64,000 bases of DNA from Endomychus coccineus (GCA_958510875.1 OY294067.1:145394940-145458939); one strand, 5' to 3'; shown: positions 45,420 to 57,899, numbered from the stretch's first letter. Notes: generated by a model from the letters alone, not told the origin. A program made the numbers and translations.

Positions 45420-45718
45420 GCATGAATCAAACCATATGTGGAGGCACGGATGTGAATCTAGACTACTTTAACATATTTGTGGAAAATGTCAATGTTATGT
45501 CAAAGGTTTTTTGATTTAACCCCAACGTGATATTCTAATTTGATGCTCATGATAAATGTGTGGAAATGAGAACGTAGGTCTATTCGAAATGGAGCCAAAA
45601 AGTATGTAACCGAGCTGGAAGGTCTGTGCAGTAGAATACCCGTTGATCAAAGTAGGATGATCTTGATCATAAGCCCAAGGAAGGTACCCTTCGAGTACAA
45701 AGAATAACAATGTAGTAG

Positions 45719-46063
45719 TTGATAGTTGAGGCTTTGGAGAATCGTTATGGAAATGAGGACCTATTTTTCCAAGTCTACATAAGGCAGATTCTGGATCTGG
45801 TGATAGCTTACTCAACCAACAAGATTCCCCCCAACAAGGTACACCTGAAGCTACAGTCTCATTTGAGAGCTCTGAAGAATTTGAAATTGGAGAATGCTGA
45901 TCCAGCGACACGGTTATATCCATTAGTTGAGTCAAGTCTTTCAAAAGATATGCAGTTACTGTGGCAGAGGGACCCTTTGATCAAGTATGATGGTGCAAAG
46001 GATGAACCACTTAGAAATCAATTGAATTTGTTGATTTTTAGAAAGGAAGCACCCACCCAGTAG
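45719..46063 (+). pseudogene. BEL/Pao gag fragment, unit 2
   Basis: Second copy of the gag fragment, differing by two residues from unit 1 (EALENRYG; LLWQRDPL). Same upstream interruption and same TAG end, showing the damage predates the duplication. Confidence 0.8.
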
Positions 46064-46130
46064 AGGTTGGCTCTGGCTGGTAGTGTATTTGATATCTGGG
46101 GGCAAAACGTAACCAACGAATTCTTCGAAA

Positions 46131-46568
46131 GTGAAACAGACTTTGACGGAATGTTCAAATCATACATACTCGAGTACCGTGAAATTGCAGACATTACTTA
46201 TCACTGTTTGTAATGGGGATAAGAGGAAAATAGTCCGAGCATTTATAGACAACGGATCACAAGGATCGTACATCCGAGAGTCAACCGCTGAAGAAATGGG
46301 TAAACAATCAACAGGTCAAGAGACTGTAACACACTCACTTTTTGGCGGAGAAAAAGTTATCATACACCACCTGAAGTACAATACAGTCCTCCAGAGTAAT
46401 GGTAGTGGTTATTCATGCTTAATTGCAATGCGAGACAAAGTGAAGATCTGCAATTTGATTCCACGAGTTTCTCAATCATCAAATCAATTGATGGCTGAAT
46501 TGAATAAGAAAGGATTTCAGTTTGCAAATATGGGGGTTGGGTGCCTGCCTATTGAAGTGTTAATATGA
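46131..46568 (+). pseudogene. BEL/Pao aspartic protease, unit 2
   Basis: Second protease copy with the same AFIDNGSQ signature and four or so residue changes (for example GGEKV, SCLIAM, KKGFQF). Ends in the same TGA, so that stop also predates the duplication. This unit leads into the pol remnants that follow. Confidence 0.8.
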
Positions 46569-46569
46569 G

Positions 46570-47640
46570 CTGACATATATTGTAAGCTACTCACTGGGAA
46601 CAGTATCACCTTCCATGTGGTCTGACAGTACAAAAAAAAAGTCAGGATGGACTATATCCGGAATTACGAAAATAGACTGTATCGATGAGTGCACTATAGA
46701 TGACGTTACAAGATTTCCCCATTATTCAATTATGGGACATTGATGTGATTGCCATTCGTGATGAGATGGCTGTTGAGACTGCCAAGGAGCTGGAAGAGGA
46801 AGGTAAACAGAAGTTCTTCCGAGGACTCAGTCGGAATGATGATGATAGGTATGTAGTGTCTCTTCCATGAGAGAGAGGTAGCCATCAAGAGACTACTGTC
46901 AGCTACCAGAAGGTTGGAAGAAATCAGTTCATATGAGTTTTAATCAGAACTTTTCGGTGATTGGATTGCTCAGAGATTTATCGAGGAAGTACCCCTAATA
47001 AATGAGTTGAATAAAAAATCCATTGTGTCCTTCATCGAGCTGTCGTTAAGCTAAGTAGTGCCACTACCTCTGTTCGACTTTTTTTTGATGGATCATACAA
47101 AATTCTTCATAGAATGACTGTTTGAAGGAAGGGTTGTTATATACAGACGATTCCTGATGTATTACTTCAATTTCGAGAAGAGAGTATTGGTTTCATATCA
47201 GATATTAGAAAAGCTTTTCAGAGGATCGGAGTTAGAGAAGAGGATGTATGGGATTCCTTTGGTACTAGGAATAATATGGGACAAAGTGAATGATGAATTG
47301 TATGTGGACACAGAGGGGATATTGATTATTTCCAGCAGTCGTGACCAAGAGAGTTCTTTTGTCTGCAGCTCTGAAAGGAAAACATTGAAATTAAAAATGT
47401 TTCCTTAATGTTTTGGTCAGATTCTACTATAGCGTTGGCCTTGATTCAAAGGAATAAGGAAGAAATGTTGGTAGAAATATCCACTTGTGCAGTTTTAGAG
47501 CTGTTCGGTTGGAAGTCCTAACTGCGCTGAAGTTTCCTTCATTGATGCTCTAAGGAAATTCATTAGGATGAATGGTCGCCCGAGAGTTATCTTCAGTGAT
47601 AACGGAACTGATTTCCAAGGACCAGACAATTTGTTTAGAT
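46570..47640 (+). pseudogene. BEL/Pao pol remnants (RT, RNase H and start of integrase)
   Basis: Scattered fragments only. Near 46715 a segment about FPHYSIMGH; near 47040-47160 a damaged palm-like region; 47157-47408 a frame with GIPLVLGIIWDKVNDEL, matching the BEL region after the RT thumb (LGI.W....D); near 47410 FWSDSTIALALIQRN, an RNase H motif; and near 47570 RPRVIFSDNGTDFQG, the integrase second catalytic Asp motif. The catalytic YVDD box is not found, so part of the RT is deleted. Confidence 0.65.
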
Positions 47641-47701
47641 CATTACACTGGAATGCCATCTAGAAGTGGAACATTTGGAACCTATTTAATGGGAGTTCGA
47701 T

Positions 47702-48262
47702 GTGACAGGAGCCCCGTGGTTGGGAGGTTTTTATGAACGTCTCATTCGTGTGATGGAAGAGCTCATAAAAAGGACCAGAGGCAGTTCAACATTGAGTCAA
47801 AGGGAACTTGATGATACCATTTCGATCATAGAGGAAGTAATGAATGGAAGACCACTTACGTATGTCTCCGTAGTTGGAGGTGAATCGGAACCACTACCTC
47901 CTTCACTATTTATGAAAAATCCAGCAGTATTGAAAGTTCCTGAAGGATGCGATACGGATGGAGATAAAATAAGATTCCGTTGGAAAAAATGTCTCAGTAC
48001 ATTGAAAATAGAACTCCATCAACGCTTCCGAACCGAATATTTGGCCCACCTAGTCAATCGAGTTCATGATGAGCCTAGTCGCCCATTAAGAGTAGGAGAG
48101 CTAGTTATTTTTGAATTGGGAGATAACGATATTTGGACCACTTAGAAGAATTATGAGGCTAATACCGAGAAAGGTTGGAATAGTTCCAGTTGTGGAAGTT
48201 AAAATGGAAAGGAAAGTTGTGAAGAAGCGTGTACAACGTTTGTACCACATTGACTTTATTTG
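47702..48262 (+). pseudogene. BEL/Pao integrase C-terminal part
   Basis: Reads GAPWLGGFYERLIRVMEELI followed by LDDTISIIEEVMNGRPLTYV, which is the integrase core end with its third catalytic residue (Glu in the TIIxEIExxxNxRP-type motif), then the C-terminal DUF5641-type domain (EYLAHLVNRVHDEPSRPLRV, GELVIFELGDN). A frameshift near 48142 leads to the end (VVKKRVQRLYHIDFI) and a stop at about 48262. Integrase would insert element cDNA. Only this half is preserved. From 48263 to 48970 I see no further feature beyond the short repeat near 48352. Confidence 0.82.
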
Positions 48263-48971
48263 AAAAATGAACCTGCTTTGGAACAGAAGAGAAAATCGAA
48301 TGGAAATGTGTTATGTCTATATTTCATTTGTGGGGTGATGTGAAAAATATCAATGTCAAAGGTTTTTTCATTTGTAATTGGAATAATAAAAAAATTTAGA
48401 TCTCAGTATAATTTCCCATATGCTCTTATTCAACATTTTTTAATCCCTTTTGTATATTGACTTTGGAAAGTGTACGTAAACTGACCTAACTTAGAACAAA
48501 CAAAACCAACATAAAATTATAATATCTGTTTTCTGTAACAAATATTAAAACGCAACATTATCATTATTGGCGGTTTGGAATAAGGGGAATTGGGAAAACT
48601 GTAATGTTTTCCTGAAAATATAGTAGTAATAGTACCTATTATTCAAATTATAGCAATTGAAATTCCAGTAGTGTAATGAATAATAAAAACATATATAATA
48701 AATTAACGAATACTTTGTAATATTTTGAGCTTTGAGAAACAGAAATCCGCCTTAGCATTGACCCCTAATTTCCCGTTACCCAGGGGTACATGAAGTATTT
48801 TTCAGAGGATTGTCTTGTATACCTTTTAGTACATTTGATTATTTGCCTAAGTGCTGTTTGAGCAAGTGAAGACAGTAATAAGTAGGTACTTTATGTTTCT
48901 ATTTTGAATAATTACATGCACTTAGGTCATCTTCAGACGGTAAATTTGTATACGATTGAAACACATACCTA

Positions 48972-49622
48972 ACTTCACAAATATACTTATCGGTGGGTAG
49001 GATTACTGTGGTCGGTCATTCATGAACTTAGAAGATTATTACTAGAGGATTATATGGTGGTTTTTTACGTTCTAATAATGACGAATTGGTATCAACAGCG
49101 GAGGATAGAATCTAATCAAAACAATAAATCAGAAAATGAATATTACGTAAATATATTACGTAGCTTAGAATAATGGTGAATAGATTAGGTGTCTTTGCTC
49201 ATTATGACTAAGGGTATGGTTTTTGTTTTTGTATATTTCCAAAGATTCTAGCAAGTTCATTTTCTAATCTTCAGAAATTTACAGATGCAAAAACAATACT
49301 CTACTTCATAATGATCAAACAGACCTAATTTATCCACTATTATTTGTAGGTATTGTATTTATTCCACGAATTATTGTTATAATTAGCTCATATATAGCCA
49401 ACCTAAACTAACCCAACCTAATTTATCCACTATTATTTGTAGGTATTGTATTTATTCCACGAATTATTGATCTTATTAGCTTATATGCTCCGCTGTTGAT
49501 AGCAGTTCATCCTAATAGGATGTAAAAACACAACATATACTCCTATAGTAATAATCCTCCACTTTAATGAATGATTGACCACAGTAATTCTCATTACTAC
49601 CTACCGATAAGTATATATTTGT
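48972..49622. mobile_element. MITE-like element with ~135-bp inverted ends
   Basis: 48972-49112 and 49485-49622 are inverted copies: ATATACTTATCGGTGGGTAG against CTACCGATAAGTATAT, ATTACTGTGGTC against GACCACAGTAAT, ATCAACAGCGGAG against CTCCGCTGTTGAT. No coding sequence between them. Inside is a direct duplication of about 70 bp (49325-49393 and 49420-49488, spacing 95 bp). The flanking 49623-50600 has no recognisable gene. Confidence 0.75.
49325..49488. repeat. 95-bp-spaced direct duplication inside the MITE
   Basis: CCTAATTTATCCACTATTAT to CACGAATTATTG occurs twice, separated by AGCTCATATATAGCCAACC-type sequence. Confidence 0.9.
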
Positions 49623-50616
49623 AGTTGTAGTTATTATTATATATTATATCCCAACATCCAATTACCGAATAGGATAAACCATTACCTACTCATAATAATC
49701 CTAATATTGGTATGGTAGTATAATGAAGTAATCGGAAACTTGATAAAAGGAATAATCGAAATCTGAGAATTGAGGGATATTATAAAATATGTTTCAATAA
49801 GATCTAAGAAATTCCCGATCCCTCTAAAATTATACCTAATTTTTACAGGTTTCAGTTTAATGAAATGTGAAATATTCGGTCTAGCAGATGTTGGAATATC
49901 TAAACTCTATATTTGTAATTTGTATAAATTGGAAAAAGTTCCAATTAAATATTCAAGTTGGTACTTAATATCATATTCTCTTGGAAATCTTAAATTCACT
50001 GTGTATAGTATGGCATACTGAAAATTCTTCAATTTTTTCATGCACGTTATCTATAAATGCAGTATACCAATCAAGTATCACATCTGTGAATCTGTGGTTA
50101 TTTAAAATTTAAGTAGATATGCAAAGACAACTATCAATTATATTCTGTAAATTTCTTCATTCCAGTTGAAGTATTAACATTTTTCCTGTATTTTTTCATA
50201 GATTTATATGTATCTAATGTAAAAATAGACGAAACCATTTTACAATCTGACCATCTGTTATGAATTTGAACAATGACATTTATTGTTATTGACAGTATGA
50301 AAGTAGGTAGTAAAATACGAAACGAATACATCCCATCTCCGACAAGGTATATCAGGTACACGGTCGGTAGTTCGGTTTGGCAAGTAACTGAAATTGCCGA
50401 ATATATTTTTCAACGAGTATTCATTACTTCGATATTCGCAAATATGCATTGTAATCCCTGAATCTGTAATGTTGAGTAACTGGTGATACAATATAAATTT
50501 CAATTTGCTTTCACAATATCCAGAATTATAATTGTTTTTGGGTATATATCTGTATTTTCGAATGATCTTGAATATCAAAACATTCAGTAAGAAACATTCA
50601 TTTCGCAGATAGAACT

Positions 50617-50758
<142 letters not shown>

Positions 50759-52189
50759 AATGCAGTTACAGAAAATGTATATCAAACAAAGCGAAAAGCA
50801 ATGCAAAACTTTAAAATGAAACAAATGCGGACAAAAAGAAACCAGACATTGAAAAATAAATTTGAAAAATGGAAAAGGAAAACAAGAAAGTATTACTGGG
50901 GCCGTCAAAAATTATTGAACAATGATCAGTTTTAACAACATCACCTCGAGAATGGTAAAATAATACTATAATAAATCCTTGCGCTTGTGAAGGAGTTGGA
51001 TACTCGGAGTTGTAGATCCAAAAATTACCTCTGCCATCGGCAAGAACTGTAACGGAAAATTGGAAGTATTCCATTTAGAGGACAATTATTTCAGGAAAAG
51101 ATACAGCATACAGCATTTCTCTACTGTCTCTGCGAATTATCTTGTTAACAGTACCTAGAAGTAAACTCAAATTCACATTTAAAAGCAGCTAGTGTTTCTC
51201 AGTTGAATGCTTTTTCTTTAGCTTAACTGTATGTATCTGTAAACTGTAACTTTTCGAAATTCCTGATGATGAATAAAATTGATTTCAATTTCTTTTTATT
51301 CAGTTTAATTTGGAACACTTGCAGGGTAGACGAAACACAAGGAAGAGATTTATGTCACTTCATTTTTTCTTCTGTTACTTGTATCGTTCTTGCCAAACAT
51401 TTCATAAACCCTATCTCGTTTGCTTCTTTATCAATATATTCTCGACTTTTTGAATTAAGGAGATAAAAATGCATATCCTTGACACAGTTTAATTTGGTCA
51501 TGCATACCATGATACAATAATACTTCAATGTCATAAACATCAAACAGTGTTCCTCATACATAATACGTGCACCTTGACATAATGAATGCTTTGTTTGAGG
51601 TAGGCACTTCTCACTTTTCTAAATACAAAATGCTTTTTCAGGTTATATAGATTAGATATCTCAACATTTGTAAAGAACAGCATAACAGCTTTTGATTTTC
51701 AGAATATAATACCCATCACGGTGAATATTTACAACATACAAAGCATAGAGTAGGATTTTTGTCTACTATCACTTACTTACGTTAACATTTTCCTAAGCAA
51801 TAATTTTCCTGAAAATATAATAATATATAAGAACCAAACAAGTTTCTCAGCTGAATAGAAGATGTCCCATATCAAATGAGTTATATTTGCTGAAGGAATT
51901 TCTAAATACTCAGTTTCAATTCAATTATTATTATAGCATAATTATGTAGGTGCAACTTCTCTTCTATGTTTTATGCATTTTGTAGTAATGTTAATTTGAA
52001 TTCAATAAACTCAATAATTTCATACATTTAATGCAATCTGGCATTTTAATAAGAACATTGTAAATCATGGTTTATGAATATTTCAAATAAAACTAGCTTG
52101 CATTCAATAATAAACAAAGATCAGTATACAAAACTTATTTGAATGAATAACGAACTTCCGCGTTTCGAATCGTTCGATGATTGGCGACG

Positions 52190-53310
52190 CCATTTTTTAG
52201 TTCAGCTTTAAGAGTCTTTTAAGATCTGAATATTAAGATATTTTTTCTTCGTTGCTCCGATTTTCTCTCTATTGTTTGTTGAAAACTTTTTTGAAGCAAA
52301 CCTTGGCTTAAATTAAAGGGTATGCGTGAATCTAACTACCAAGAAAAGGTCCTACAAAATTCGTTAGATAGTTTAATAGGAAGGTCAGTACATCGTCGCG
52401 AGACGAACGATACAGCGTATTATATTATGGAAACGCATGCGTGGTCGGAGGGATTTATTCAAAATTCGAGAAGGAGAACCAGAGTTTTTCTTTCTTAACC
52501 GCCATACATTAGAAATGTATGTGCAGGTACATTTCTCTTGAGCCTGTCATAGCAAAGAAGGGGAATAATAATATGAACACTCCATATTCATTACGTGAAT
52601 CTTATAATCTGTAAACAGTTTTTCATGAGCTCACAGTGGTACCTTTTTACGAGAGATTGTATGTCCACTCTGCGCTAATATACAACCCTCACTCTCAAAA
52701 TCTCGTCAGATAAAAATGTTACTCGACACAATCATGCAGTTTAATGTTCTTGAATGAAGTGTTGAAGTTGTCATCACAACCGTAAATTTTGGAAAAACGC
52801 GATTTACTAATATTTTTCCTGAGAATCGATGAAAGAGCGAAAATTCCATTTCCCCCAAAATTTACGGTTCTAATGACAAAATTTAACCCTTCGTCCAAAA
52901 TATTCTATTTGTTCATAAGACCTTTCCTTGATGGTTGAATAAATACTTCAAATGGATAATTTTTGGGCAAAACCTGAAGTAAAAGTAATTAAGACTTTAA
53001 TATGTTAATAAATAATAGCAAATCAACGGTTGAGGATGAAAGGTCGTAATTGTCCTCAAAATACGCGTTTTATGTATACCTTCAATTTGATTTGAGATTT
53101 TTTTTAACTACAATACGCCGTTCCTTAATATAAGCAACAAATTTAGCAATAAATCATTGCTTAACTTAAGCAAGGGAGCTCGCTGTTCTGAAAAAGTGTA
53201 TTCAAATTTTCATAATCAGCGCATGTTTTTACATTGTAATTGAACATAATCTAGTAGAGGTCCTAAAAAAACTATTTCAAAAGTTATTCCGACTGGCCAA
53301 TGATTAAATA
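52190..53310. repeat. Degenerate repeat (copy 2 of 36380-37610)
   Basis: Direct, diverged match to 36380-37610: shared stretches include GGTACATTTCTCTTGAG, GGGGAATAATAATATGAACA, CATGAGCTCACAGTGGTAC and CATAATCAGCGCATGTTTTT. No coding potential. 53311-56090 beyond it shows no recognisable gene; 54340-54640 is locally GC-richer but has no motif I can name. Confidence 0.6.
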
Positions 53311-56087
53311 TATATTAATCAATGGCATAGGTTAGTCATCTTCACATACTTATAATTTAATGTTGCACACATGTGTTATCAAAGTATGTGTCGATCTCGG
53401 AGGTAGTAATATTAATATCTCCGTCGAACGTGGAGATAGTAGTAGTAATATCCCGGTCGAACGTGGAGGTAGACACTTCCTTATAACAATGGTGATACTT
53501 TTGGCTAGCTATTTCTTTCGAGCTCTATACCAAAAGGGACATGTATTATAAAAATCAGAAGGATTGAATGATTATTTTACTACTGAGCGTTGTTGGTTGT
53601 GTTCATTAGGTATTGCGCAGTAGAAAATCATTTTAAATTGAGCTGATAGTAATAAAACACTAGTAGGTGTAGTTCCGGTTATTAAAGTTATCTGCACCCA
53701 ATTTGACAACGTTATATTCACGTCGTTTTGTTGGATTTGTTATGGGAATGAAACATAAATGTTTTCTTGCTAAGAATATCCGGACATTTTTGTCCAGAGC
53801 TGGAAAAAAACTGCAATATTTGCATACTTTTCGTGAACATTATGATTATTGTTGGTCTCATTTCGATGCGGAATATAATTACGATACGTGTCGCTAATGG
53901 CGAACGATTTTCTTTTGTGTTCTTCACATACGTCTAACGATTTCACTGAATAATGATTTTCAACAATTTTTGTGTTATTTATGTTTTCATTTTCATAGCA
54001 AAACAACGTAAATATAACGTTTTCAAATGAGGTGACAGATGACTTTGGTAATCGAATGGCGCCTGAGTATGAATATTATTTTCGTGCCTTACTAAAACTA
54101 GTTCTCGTTTCTCCTAATCGACCGGGAACCATAGATATTCTCTCGTTTTCGTCTGAAATAATTGAAATCTTCACAATTTAAATCGGAGGATAAGTACAAA
54201 TGCCTCGGAGTTCTAACGAAAAGCTGTCAATTCTCAGTGGGTAGAATTGATTTAAATGGAGCAAAAAATTGTGAGAATTTTTGAAGTGAAAACTCCTTTA
54301 GGCGCATTGGGCTATTTCAGATGAGGGGTAAAACCATGAGTCTGTCACGTTCCGTCACGCTGTAGCTATATATATTAGGTATTATGTATACTGCTGCGTG
54401 CGCAACTGCGACCATGCGGAACTCGGGTCAGGCGTCAGGCAGTCTCTCTATACGCTTACACACGTGTGCATATCTGAGACGGTGTTGATGAGCCTGCCTG
54501 TGTGAGCCAGTGCTGTCGATTATACGTATACATATAAACTGCGTATACAAACTAAACACTGTATAAAGCAATAACAGCACGCATATACTCGAAGTTATTC
54601 ATTTACTAAATCCTCCGTCCTCGTGCACAGGAAAGTTATATTTTTATTGAATTTATTAATTTACCTTGTGTACTTAGTATCTTATCTACGTGCAAGGTTT
54701 TAAATATTGTGAATATAATTCTTGTTTATTGTTAAATATGAAACTCTACTCAATTGTTGATTGAAATGCTGACAGTTGTGAAAACTGAAGAAAAACTAAT
54801 TATATTAATTTTCATTTAAAAATAATAAAATTGTAATTTCGAATGCTACAATAATTCAAAGATGACATAAAATAAATTGATTACTTCATAATGACAGTTT
54901 TCACTTCTGACAGCAGTGCTCGGTGACTGCTATTTTCTTAAATTTTTTTTTATTTCGTCTTTCCCTTTTTAGAGCATTCCAATGAACGATTTGTTTCGAA
55001 TATTTTATATATCGCGTGATCCAATAATGCGTTCAAGTATAATATCTCAGTAATTATACGAATTACAAAAAGATATTGAATACAACATTTGTAGGAACTG
55101 TAGAGAGCTACAAACTAAAATCACTCGTGAATATAGAAAAAGTATATCCATTAGCTTGTGATAAATTCTCATTGCTAACAAACAGTATTTTTGTCACTTG
55201 CTACTAACAAATAAATCATGTCAATCAAATTAATATTTCGGAGAGATGACAAAACGACTTATTTATTTCACAAGGCTAATCCCAATTTTAAAATTATCTT
55301 TAGATTTTGCAAATAAGTTGATTGTATAACGACATTCAAAAAAGATGCAGGGCGTGAAATGTACCAGCTATTTTTTGGAAAAGTGGATAATTCTTGAACG
55401 ACTATAAAAAAAATCCTATAATGGGCAAATGGCCAAAAAGAGGGTAATCTGAAATTGAAACAACTTTATACACGGTGTTTCATTGATAAAAGGTAAATTT
55501 GGTTTATGACGAACTAATGCAGCATCCTGTATATTCATAAATAATTTTAGTTTGTAGGACTCTGCAGACCCTACAATTTTTGTACTTTATACTTTTTTGT
55601 AACTCGTATGATAACTGAAATATTGTTCTTGCACACATTCTTGGACGATGCTGTATAATATACAAGAAGTATAATATTATTTATTATACTTCTTTCAAAT
55701 TCAGAACTCCAAGCTTCCATCTTTTGTTTATGCCTTTGCAAATATTCAAGGGGTAAAACTTGAACATAGAGATTAACAGAAATTAGGTAGGTTATGAAAA
55801 CGATTTGACAGATGATATTCTTGACGAAAGGCTTCAATATATTCCTTGCTTAAACGATATACTTCTGAATAAAATCCGGGGTTTCATTGTGCTCGTTATT
55901 GAATATGTATGAATTTCCGGGCAGGCAGGGATTCATAATGCTCTCTGCGAATGAATTTTCTGAAGGTTGCATATTGCTCAATGAACATAAGTATTCATAT
56001 ACTCCCTTTGGAGCCGGCTTCAAACTGACCACCAAGGCTCTGAATTGACCTTTACTATATCAAGAAAGGCTCCAAACGGAGCTTTAC

Positions 56088-56090
<3 letters not shown>

Positions 56091-56172
<82 letters not shown>
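56091..56172. repeat. (TA)n microsatellite
   Basis: TA run forming the left border of the large palindrome. Confidence 0.97.
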
Positions 56173-56174
<2 letters not shown>

Positions 56175-56952
56175 TTGAATCAATGGAAGCTAATTAGCAC
56201 ACATGGAACAGTGATCGATTTCGCGCTCGATCACGTCGATAATTGATAGATAATATTTGAAATTAAAGGATTCCTGTCTTTCTGGTAACCTGGGGTAAAC
56301 CTAACGACCTGATACTCGATCATATCACCTGAGTGATCTCCGATAAGCGGAATTTGTATAGAACACTCAAAATAGCCTAAATGGCTGAAAAGACATACAT
56401 TAACAAAATAAACATTGGCGGGCGGAGCATGGTCTGAAGATTGAATAACCACATTATATTATATAGTCGAATCAGAGGCTGAAGTCGATATAACAGTTGT
56501 TCTTTGGCAATCAAAATACTCTTACCCTGTTGGTCTAATATCACAATTCCCTCTTGAACCCCTTGTAGTAATAAGGCACAAGGGATTCAAACACTCGATT
56601 TATACGTCGGATTAAATTTTGTAGGATGGAATTGTCACAAAATGATTTTGAATAAGGGAACAAACACTTCCCGCGAGACGCGGAAGACATGCACAAGTCC
56701 AGCGCTTCTTCAGCCCTAGGGAGGCATAACCCTTGTTGCATTGATCACAATTTGATATATTAACTCAATGTCTATGAATTTCTTGAACTTAATTTGTCTT
56801 GACAAACGTTATATTAATTTATTTGATGGATACATGACTTGACCTAATGCAACAATGGAGCATCCCTGAAGACATGAAGCAAGATGGACTTACCGAACAA
56901 GTAGATGGTGCAGAACTATCGAGTAGATGGTGAAGAACTCCCTATTTTCTCT

Positions 56953-56994
56953 TCTGGAAAATCTAGGCGAACTAGTTCGCCTAGATTTTCCAGA
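56953..56994. repeat. 42-bp perfect palindrome (left arm)
   Basis: TCTGGAAAATCTAGGCGAAC followed immediately by its complement; sits next to the family B hammerhead. A shortened form is at 7138-7152. Confidence 0.95.
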
Positions 56995-57007
56995 CTCTAC
57001 GATCGAA

Positions 57008-57049
57008 TCACCTGAAGATGGCAAATGCGACTTTGCCGAAACGTCGTGA
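57008..57049 (+). ncRNA. Hammerhead ribozyme motif, PLE family B (left palindrome arm)
   Basis: TCAC, CTGAAGA (57012-57018), extra T, GGCAAA/TTTGCC, GAA (57038-57040), ACGT, cleavage-site C at 57045, GTGA. Same as 7082-7123. Confidence 0.7.
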
Positions 57050-57140
57050 AATTGGTCCTTTTGAGGAAGGAAACCACACAACGCGGATCAATACCCGAGA
57101 ATCCAGTTCTACACATTACGTCCGCGAGAACCTAAGAAGA

Positions 57141-57301
<161 letters not shown>

Positions 57302-57396
57302 CTTATTTCATTTATATTTTCTTTGCCGTTTTAGTAACTTATTTAGTTTGTTTTTCTTGGGAGTAGCGGCTTATTGAAACACGTAGATTATTTATA

Positions 57397-57440
57397 CATC
57401 TTTACTAGTTTCGGGATTTAGATCCCTTCATCAGAAGATA
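57397..57440 (-). ncRNA. Hammerhead ribozyme motif, PLE family E (left)
   Basis: Minus strand: stem I TATCTT/AAGATG (one G-T pair), core CTGATGA, extra A, stem II GGGAT-CTAA-ATCCC, GAA, self-complementary ACTAGT, cleavage-site A. Confidence 0.7.
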
Positions 57441-57516
57441 ATTCACTCTATAAAACACATTTACAAACACTATGTTATGTCAATTAGTGTTTGTAAATGT
57501 GTTTTATAGAGTGAAT

Positions 57517-57560
57517 CATCTTCTGATGAAGGGATCTAAATCCCGAAACTAGTAAAGATG
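57517..57560 (+). ncRNA. Hammerhead ribozyme motif, PLE family E (right)
   Basis: Stem I CATCTT/AAGATG pairs perfectly over 6 bp; canonical core CTGATGA, extra A, stem II GGGAT/ATCCC, GAA, ACTAGT, cleavage-site A. The best-formed hammerhead in the window. Confidence 0.75.
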
Positions 57561-57617
57561 TATAAATAATCTACGTGTTTCAATAAGCCGCTACTCCCAA
57601 GAAAAATAAACTAAATA

Positions 57618-57750
<133 letters not shown>

Positions 57751-57844
57751 GTTTCTTCTTAGGTTCTCGCTGACGTAATGTGTAGAACTGGATTCTCGGG
57801 TATTGATCCGCGTTGTGTGGTTTCGGTCCTCAAAAGGACCAATT

Positions 57845-57886
57845 TCACGACGTTTCGGCAAAGTCGCATTTGCCATCTTCAGGTGA
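57845..57886 (-). ncRNA. Hammerhead ribozyme motif, PLE family B (right palindrome arm)
   Basis: Inverted partner of 57008-57049, same sequence. Confidence 0.7.
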
Positions 57887-57899
57887 TTCGATCACAGAG

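Larger units (their letters stand above)
44272..45420 (+). repeat. Tandem duplication unit 1 (1149 bp)
   Basis: CATGAATCAAACCATATGTG at 44272 recurs at 45421; the two units are nearly identical with about a dozen substitutions and meet with no spacer (junction ATATGAG/CATGAATC). Covers the gag and protease region. Confidence 0.95.
45421..46569 (+). repeat. Tandem duplication unit 2 (1149 bp)
   Basis: Direct copy of 44272-45420. After it the sequence continues into pol remnants, so this copy is the original continuation. Confidence 0.95.
44272..48262 (+). mobile_element. BEL/Pao LTR retrotransposon remnant
   Basis: Gag, aspartic protease, fragments of RT and RNase H, and integrase C-terminus occur in the order expected for BEL/Pao. 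The gag-protease part is present twice in tandem. LTRs are not convincingly visible; a short AATGTCAAAGGTTTTTT sequence near 45486 and 48352 may be a leftover. Many frameshifts make it inactive. Confidence 0.85.
57340..57615. mobile_element. PLE family E terminal ends, head-to-head palindrome
   Basis: TTTCTTGGGAGTAGCGGCTT near 57354 through the centre and back to the complement near 57603 form a near-perfect palindrome of ~260 bp. Each half carries a hammerhead block. No coding sequence, so a PLE mini-palindrome like 23003-24206 but shorter, nested at the centre of the larger palindrome. Confidence 0.8.

Noticed and set aside
53400..53480. CGAACGTGGAG(A/G)TAG repeats considered part of the CCTCCG motif family
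   Set aside because: The similarity is limited to GGAGGTAG; the TTGTCGCC part is missing. Just a local imperfect duplication.
54340..54640. GC-richer block considered as a promoter or first exon
   Set aside because: No TATA/initiator arrangement, start codon context or splice site that stands out.
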